Shown here piece after piece: positions 26,601-35,600 of a DNA stretch of 64,000 nucleotides. The DNA comes from Sipunculus nudus (Eukaryota > Annelida > Sipuncula > Golfingiida > Sipunculidae). Location of the stretch: assembly GCA_026874595.1 (NCBI GenBank), contig CM049316.1:74808676-74872675 (forward strand). Reading direction: 5' to 3'. The notes under the pieces are model-generated. The model did not search any database, was not told where the DNA came from, and saw nothing but the letters and a program-made list of their open reading frames with translations. The position numbers and the translations under genes are program-made. Positions within the stretch are counted from its first letter, which is position 1. Each line of letters starts with the position of its first letter.

Positions 26601-29600
26601 TTGAGGTTATGATGATTTTGATTTTAGGTCTGTGTATGGTACATACCAGGGGTGCTGACTAACCCTGAGGGCATCCTGTTATTGAGGTTATGATGATTTT
26701 GATTGTAGGTCTGTGTATGGTACATACCAGGGGGTGCTGAATAACCCTGAGATCATCCTGTTATTGAGGTTATGATGATTTTGATTGTAGGTCTGTGTAT
26801 GGTATATACCAGGGGGTGCTGAATAACCCTGATATCATCCTGTTATTGAGGTTATGATGATTTTGATTGTAGGTCTGTGTATGGTACATACCAGGGGTGC
26901 TGAATAACCCTGAGATCATCCTGTTATTGAGGTTATGATGATTTTGATTGTAGGTCTGTGTATGGTACATACCAGGGGGTGCTGAATAACCCTGAGATCA
27001 TCCTGTTATTGAGGTTATGATGATTTTGATTCTAGGTCTGTGTATGGTACATACCAGGGGGTGCTGACTAACCCTGAGGGCATCCTGTTATTGAGGTTAT
27101 AATGATTTTGATTCTAGGTCTGTGTATGGAACATACCAGGGGGTGCTGACTTACCCTGAGGGCATCCTGTTATTGAGGTTATGATGATTTTGATTTTAGG
27201 TCTGTGTATGGAACATACCAGGGGGTGCTGACTTACCCTGAGGGCATCCTGTTATTGAGGTTATGATGATTTTGATTTTAGGTCTGTGTATGGTACATAC
27301 CAGGGGTGCTGACTAACCCTGAGGGCATCCTGTTATTGAGGTTATGATGATTTTGATTGTAGGTCTGTGTATGGTACATACCAGGGGGTGCTGAATAACC
27401 CTGAGATCATCCTGTTATTGAGGTTATGATGATTTTGATTGTAGGTCTGTGTATGGTACATACCAGGGGGTGCTGAATAACCCTGAGATCATCCTGTTAT
27501 TGAGGTTATGATGATTTTGATTGTAGGTCTGTGTATGGTACATACCAGGGGTGCTGAATAACCCTGAGATCATCCTGTTATTGAGGTTATGATGATTTTG
27601 ATTGTAGGTCTGTGTATGGTACATACCAGGGGGTGCTGAATAACCCTGAGATCATCCTGTTATTGAGGTTATGATGATTTTGATTGTAGGTCTGTGTATG
27701 GTACATACCAGGGGGTGTTGACTAACCCTGAGGGCATCCTGTTATTGAGGTTATGATGTTTCGATTGTAGGTCTGTGTATTGTACATACCAAGGGGTGCT
27801 GACTAACCCTGAGATTATCCTGTTATTGAGGTTATGATGATTTTGATTCTAGGTCTGTGAATGGTACATACCAGGGGGTGTTGACTTACCCTGAGGGCAT
27901 CCTGTTATTGAGGTTATGATGATTTTGATTGTAGGTCTGTGTATGGTACATACCAGGGGGTGCTTAATAACCCTGAGGGCATCCTGTTATTGAGGTTATG
28001 ATGATTTTGATTCTAGGTCTGTGTATGGTACATACCAGGGGGTGCTGACTTACCCTGAGGGCATCCTGTTATTGAGGTTATGATGATTTTGTTTCTAGTT
28101 TTGTGTATGGTACATACCAGGGGGTGTTGACTAACCCTGAGGGCATCCTGTTATTGAGGTTATGATGTTTCGATTGTAGGTCTGTGTATTGTACATACCA
28201 AGGGGTGCTGACTAACCCTGAGATCATCCTGTTATTGAGGTTATGATGATTTTGATTCTAGGTCTGTGTATGGTACATACCAGGGGGTGCTGACTACCCC
28301 TGAGGGCATCCCATTGTGGAGGTTCAGGGCACCAGAATCAGCGCTGGCCAATGCTACTGTTAACCCTGCTAATGCTGGCTTCTGTACCCCGCGAGGAAAC
28401 TGCATGGGGTCAGGGGTACTCAATATCAGTGTCTGCCAGACAGGTGAGGACATGATCATGGTATATTGTTCATCATTGTCATCATTATTATCATCCCCAC
28501 CCACCTTATAATCACTAGCACCATTCTCATCAGCATCATCATCATTATCATTCCCTTACCATCACTAACATTATCATCATATCTATCACCATCATCACTA
28601 CCACCATCATCATCATCCTCTCAAGCATTTTGAATTATAACAGTGCCATCTTCATTGTTATAATGATCCCAATTATCAGAGCTGTCCTACTTGTCATCAG
28701 GTATAAACCATTATCACCATCACCACCACAGTAAACATTCTCAGCCTCATCAATAGCATCCTCCTATAGATATCAGTAAATAGATAAATAACCTAACCAT
28801 CATCATCACCAGCTCAGTGTTTATGATACATATAAAGGTGTGTCACCGTTATCATGGTTCTGAGTGTCAGAATCAACAATTATTCTAATGTCCAAATTGC
28901 CAAATTTGGGAATTACTGACCCCTATTATTCCATAGTATTCAGGTTTATTGTATTTTTAGACTAAATGAACAATTTCCTTAAAGAAATAAAGGTACAGTG
29001 TTGCTTTACCAGAAAGCGGCCGTGATGTTTAAACTATCCTGGCTAGAGGTATAGCACAAATCTGATAAACCTTTAAGTCGCACGAATATTTCTGTAATAT
29101 ATAGGTTTGTATTTGTAACTCCAGCAGTATTTCTCACAGACTTGTTTATTTAGTAAGGCCATATAACCCCAACTAAAATTTAACACAGGTACATACACTT
29201 TGGTGAGCATGTTGATCACAAGGGTTTCAAGTTCTCACAAAATGGAAAATTTAGCAAAAATATAAATAAAACCTTGATGAGTTAGATATCACATATCCAC
29301 TCATTAACTTGCACCTTGAGTCTTTGTCAAGTAATTATATATAGTTATGAATATACTCTTTCGGTTACTGTATTGTGAAATCAGGAAAATTAAACCCTCA
29401 TAAAACATTGAAAAGTGTAAATCACAAGATTTTTACCTTGATAAATTATGAAATTAAACCATGTATTACTGAGTGCATTTCATGGTAATATACATAAAAT
29501 AAATTGTTGTCATTTTGTATGCATACCCTGTGTACTAGTAGTATGATTTGTACATGTTTGTTGTATCATCATTATCTTATTTACAGTTGATACCCTTCCT

Positions 29601-32600
29601 GTGCCTGTTATTACGTCGTTCCCTCACTTCTTTATGGCTGATGATGAATATGTAAACGCCATCATAGGAATGGATCCAGACTCTGGTTTATATACAACAG
29701 ATATAGATATTGAACCTGTGAGTAATAGTTTTTATGCCCCCGCCACAAAGTGGGCGGGGCATATAGTTTTACCCATGTCCGTCATTCCGTCAATCCGAAA
29801 TCAAACAGTTGTACGGACTTTTTTTCGCATTGCCTGCAAATATTGGCCTGATTTTTGGTGTGTGGGCAGATAATGACCAGTTACAAATCGAATTTGCGTT
29901 TCGTCCCGGTTGACCTACTTTTGACCGTTTTACGGCTCCTAAACTTAGAAAATTTCATAAAAAATAGAAATTTTTTATGACAAATACACATGTACGGACT
30001 TTTTTCGCAATGCCTGCAGATATTGGCCTGATTTTTGGTGTGTGGGCAGATAATGACCAGTTACAGATCGAGTTTGTGTTTCATCCCGGTTGACCTACTT
30101 TTGACTATTTTACGGCTCCTAAACTTAGAAAATTTCATGAAAAATAGAAATTTTCATGACAAATACACATGTACAGACTTTTTTTTGCAGTGCCTGCAGA
30201 TATTGGCCTGATTTTTGGTGTGTGGGCAGATAATGACCAGTTACAGATCAAGTTTGCGTTTCGTCCCGGTTGACCTACTTTTGAAAGTTTTACGGCTCCT
30301 AAACTTAGAAAATTTCATGAAAAATAGAAATTTTCATGACAAATACACATGTACAGACTTTTTTTTGCAGTGCCTGCAGATATTGGCCTGATTTTTGGTG
30401 TGTGGGCAGATAATGACCAGTTACAGATCGAGTTTGTGTTTCGTCCCTGTTGACCTACTTTTGACCATTTTACGGCTCCTAAACTTAGAAAAATTCATGA
30501 AAAATAAAAATTTTCATGACAAATACACATGTACAGCAGTTTTTAGCCCTCAGCTCATAGGCTGATGGGCTATTGTCGTCACCCAAGCTGTCCGTCTGTC
30601 CATCTGTCTGTCCGTCCATCCGTCTGTTCCGCGTCTGTTAACTTTTACCTTGTGAGCGGGATATCTCTAAAAGGATTCACCGTTGGAATTTTTATTTCAT
30701 CAGTGAAGATGTATATTGATAAAATCTCGGTCAAGTTCGAAGATGGGTGACCTTGACCCATTTTTCTACATTTTAGAGCTGATTATAGAAAAACACTCAG
30801 AAGTTTATATCTCAGGAACCATTGTGTGGATTTTCACAAAACTTACTATGATCATTGGGACTGATGGTCTGTATGTGCTGCACAATTTTGGTGGCGCCAC
30901 CTGCAATTTCTGATTTTTAATGAAATTTTATCGGATTTTTTCAATTTTGGCCTTTTGTGCAGGATATCTCCAAAGGTATTCAACACAGGAACTTCATTTC
31001 TTCAGTGCTATTGCATTATATTTACAAAATCTTGGTCAAGTTCAAAGATGGGTGATCTTGACCTACTTTTCAAGGTCTCAGAGCTTAGTATAGAAAAAAA
31101 CTTAGGAGCTTATTTCTCAGGAAGCATTTGATGGATTGTTATGAAACATGGTATATACCTCTCCAATTTAAATTTATAAATGATTATCAACTTTTGCTAA
31201 TATTCTAGTTTCGCAATGCAATGCTTACAGATACTGGCCTAATGTTTGGTCTGTGGGCACATAATGACCACTTACAGATCGAGTTCGCGTTTCGTCCCAG
31301 TTAACCTATTTTTCACCATATGACAGATCCTGAACATAGAAAATTTCATGAAAGACAGAAATTTTCATGAAAAATGCACATATATAGACTTTTTTCACAA
31401 TGTCTGCAGATACTGGCCTGATTTTTTGGTGTGTTGCTTGATAATGACCCTTTACAGATCGAGTTTGCATTTTGCCCTTGTTGACCTACTATTGACCATA
31501 CAACACTTCCTGAACTTAAAAAATTTTACAAAATTTAACAAATGTTTCTAATTTGCCCCAGGCGGGGGCATTCGTGTCGTTCCGACACATCTCGTTTATT
31601 CATATGACATAATAATACAGTGATCTATATAACAGAAATAGACATTGTCAGCATCTAAGCTAACATCCATCATAGACTTCCTAATCAGTGGGCTTTTCAA
31701 TCAGTCGTATGGCACAAATTGTGATCTAGTTCTGTGGATTTCCTTGAAATTTGGTATGCATATCTATTCCTGATAACTTAATCCATCGATAAATCAAGTT
31801 GTGTCATTTATACTATAGCTTATGTGAAATTTTAAAACTTACAAATGTAAGTCATATGGCAGGCATTACTCATACATGGTAGTGATTTAAACTGAATCGG
31901 ACATGGCCGATTGCCAAGGGAGGCATTTGATTTAGGGGTTTTTTACAACTGTCAGGGTTTACTGTAATATAAAAACAACTGAATTTTATGCGGAGTTAAG
32001 ACTATGGCAGAATTCACTTAGGATAAGTCATTCATAAGATGAGAAAAAAGTTAAGGCTAAACATTAAAAGAATTAATTAAAATTAAATGTGGTTATACAG
32101 TTAAATTTGTCACTTTTTTCAGAGTACTCTATGCTCTATGTCACAAGTTTTTACTTTAAATTAACATTGAATATGATTCATGTTTTGTTACCTTTATTTC
32201 AGAACACTGGATTGGTTATGGAGATCAGCAAAAGATTACAGATTAATGCATACCTGCAGAAATTCCCTGATTTCAGGTAAATATTATGATTTTCTGACAG
32301 TTTTTAGCTCAGTTGACTGAAAGTCATCTAATATTCATAAATTCATAGTTCCAGTATACTTGGACTTGAAACACAGATGCAACACAAACAAATTTTTACA
32401 TTTTTCTTCCATTTAATGCATTATAGAAAAAAATAAAAATAAGATAATTGCTAGCATTATCACGGAGAAAATTTACAACGTACCTTCACTTACCCAACAT
32501 CCATACCACCCTACCTCACTTAAACCCAATCTGAGCACCCAAACACTCTGAATACTGCCATCATATATTGTTTTGTGGAAACATTTGGGAGAGAGTCAAG

Positions 32601-35600
32601 ATAATCTTTAAGTAGCTTGCACTCAGTCCCATTGATATATGTATTATGTGATAAAAATGTGCATATTCAGTATCACTAAAATATCTCAAACAAAAAATAT
32701 GTACATGTGTATACTTTACATGTTGTAGTGGGACGGGCCAAATACCAACAATGGTGTATCCAATTCTGTGGCTGAACGAAGTAAGTGTTGTAGTTTGTTC
32801 CACTGGAGAGTATTCATTATACCTTGTCACCAGATGGCAGCATTTGAGAATATTTGGTATATTTGTTGGTATTACCAAAGGGGGGGGAGGTTATAAAAAT
32901 ACTGTACATCATGTTTTTGTGAAACTGCAATTGTTCTAATTTACTCATTAACATGGACTGACCTTTTACAAGCATGTTATTGTTAAACATATAACACCCA
33001 CTCTCATTGGCCCTGTGCCAGAACCGGTGTAATAAGACCAACAAAGGTGGGTGTCACATGGTTACAATTTGGGAGCTGGATGCAAAATGTTATACCATGC
33101 TCTCATTGGTCTAATTACAATTCTTGGCTCTGTGCCCACCCTGGTGGTTGAACCCAGAGGACCATGCTATACATGTACAGCGGTTAAGACAAAAAGAAAC
33201 TAGGACCACTGAAGTGTATGACGGTAACCACTGTGTAAGGAGCATAGGTATTACTGACAATAGAGAGTTTCAGATGTGGATATAGTCAGTGCCATCTGTC
33301 ACCACGTGGCTGAACTAAAAGTGTTTTCCAGTGATATCAGCAGTTCTTTTTGTGTCTTAAGCCTGCTGCCCACTTGGTGATTTTGTTGTGACGCGATGCG
33401 ACTAAAATCACAAGGGATCTGTGACTGGTTGCGGATTATAATCTCATGTGAATTGCAAGTGAGTGGACCTTGCCATGCGTCTTGCAACCACAAGTCGCAA
33501 ACGATTGCAAACCTTGCAATTCCTAGGGACTGTTGCAAAATGAGCTTGTAGGTGTGATATATGGCCCTGCCCCAAATTAGCTTTTCCCTGTAAAGGAAGA
33601 TGAATTGATGTTGATGTGGAATGAAACACCATATCTTTACAACCAGACTTCACCTGAATGTCCCAACTGAAACCATAAACTAAGGGCATGTGAAGTGATA
33701 GACATGGTATTTTGCTTATAAGCACCCCCCATCATAATTAAAAATTTGATACCAAAGCATGGCACAAATCATAAACATTGGACCTGGAATGTTCTACCCT
33801 AAATTCCAGGGAGGTCTATGAAAATCTCCTTGGAAATGTGTATTTATGTCTCTGTTACCCATATTTTCTGAGCTACGGGGCTTATAAATATAAGCACCCC
33901 TCAGAATAATTGAAAATTTGGTACCAAAGTAGGGCACAAACCATAACCTTTGGGCCAAGAATCTTCTTACTTGACATCCTGAGAGTTCCTCAGAAGGTCT
34001 CCCAAGAAACTTAAAATTGGGTCACAGTGAACTATATTCTCAGAGTTTTGGGGTATGTTTGAGCACCCTAGAAATAATGCTAAATACACTCAAATTGCCA
34101 GATTCCTCATGAAAGGCTGGTTGGTTTGTCATCAGATTTGTTGTGCTTATGGGTCTTGATGAACTTATACTAATATGCATGAACAATGATGCCACCTACA
34201 TTACCTTAATTAGTTGTGTGTGCAAGGACATATTGTCAACATGTCATTCGGCTGAGCGTCATGACCCATGGGTCACTTGTTATAAATTATATCTGTACAT
34301 GCACAAATTTATCATCTCCAAATCAAATAAACAATGTGACCTAGAGTCTGCGACTGCTCTCATGAAGGCCAGTTGCAAACAGTTGCAGACTATCAGGGAC
34401 TGGTCACAGACTGTCGGCTACTGGTTGCTGACTGTCTGGGACTGGTCACCAATTGTCAGTTGCAAGCAGTCGCAGACAATCGCTGACTGTCTGCAACTGC
34501 TGGCAGACAAAAATCGCTAGTGGGCGGCAGGCTTCAGTGTGAATTTCACCATGGGTTTCCATTTGGCTCGTACGTATCTGTGTACCAAAAGTAACCATTC
34601 TTGACCTTGAGATATATTTATATGGAATCAGGGAGGATCAGCCTTTTCCCTGATGTTTTTAAATACAAAAATCAATGATTCACCACAATCACTGGACTGG
34701 ATATTATTAAGGGTTAGTTGAGAAATTCCTGAGACTTTTTCTCGATGGAGCATGGAATTATGTTTGAGATATTTTAGTAACTGATGCCGGCTGTCTCAAA
34801 CCAACCAGTCGGATGTGTAAACACTGAGATAACTGACTCTTACAATTCCCTAATATAAAAAAATTATACAATGACACAATTGCTAATCATAAAATGATAC
34901 AACAATATACCAAATTTAAAAAAAAAACGGATTCAGTTTTACAGAGCCATTCAAAATTTAACAGAGATCATCCACCCCATGGGCGCTTCAAACTCAATTG
35001 GGACTCGCTCACATTTTGGCCTGAGCTTCCTGCAGTCCACAAAGTTTCTTCCTATTGAAAGCCATGAGGTCAAGTGAATAAGGGAATGTATATGATTACT
35101 GCAGGTCTATAAATTACTGAAATGTGACACTTATTGAGTTACTGTAAATAAAAAAAATTGCATAAAATAAATTGAAGTATAGATGGTAGAATTATTCTTA
35201 TTGAATATGGAAAACTTTGTCTTAGTAAATGTAGAAAAAATTGGCTAATATAACTTAGATAAGAACTGCTGCCACCTGAAAGTCAGAGGAAGCAGAAAAG
35301 GAATAGCTCTCTGGTGAGTTTAGAACAATATTGAGTTTTTCATGTTTTCTTTTCCAGAGTGCACAGGTCACCAGGGACCTCGCTGATATGGTGAAGAATC
35401 AACTCTTGCTACCTAAAAGGATTGTAGGCATTGTGCAGTTCATCATCCTGGCACTAGGTGGCATTATCCTGGCTGGAGCAGTCATGCTGGGAATCAGGAC
35501 ATATTATAAGGTGAGTGACCCAGGATGCTGAGGGAGAGCATCTCAGTGCTCTGTACTGTGGTTATAGGTTTAAGGGAAATTTCATTCAGATTTGGAGTTT

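Noticed and set aside
25462-27624. Four 66-codon minus-strand frames encoding a repeated MYHTQTYNQNHH-type peptide
   Set aside because: They are antisense readings of the junction minisatellite, created by its periodicity.
24653-28261. Regular 82-bp direct repeats resembling a CRISPR-like array
   Set aside because: The repeats are contiguous with no unique spacers, lie in a eukaryotic intron and match the adjacent exon boundary. This is a minisatellite.
28243-28262. Calling the first junction unit (24668) as the true exon 7
   Set aside because: In every upstream unit the frame hits TGA after about 21 codons. Only 28262 continues into the conserved cysteine block.
29718-29873. The open frame continuing past exon 8 (…VRTFFRIACKYWPDFWCVGR)
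   Set aside because: Homology to the receptor family stops at the GTGAGT donor. The rest is family C repeat, and a similar peptide appears from the unrelated copy at 53 kb.
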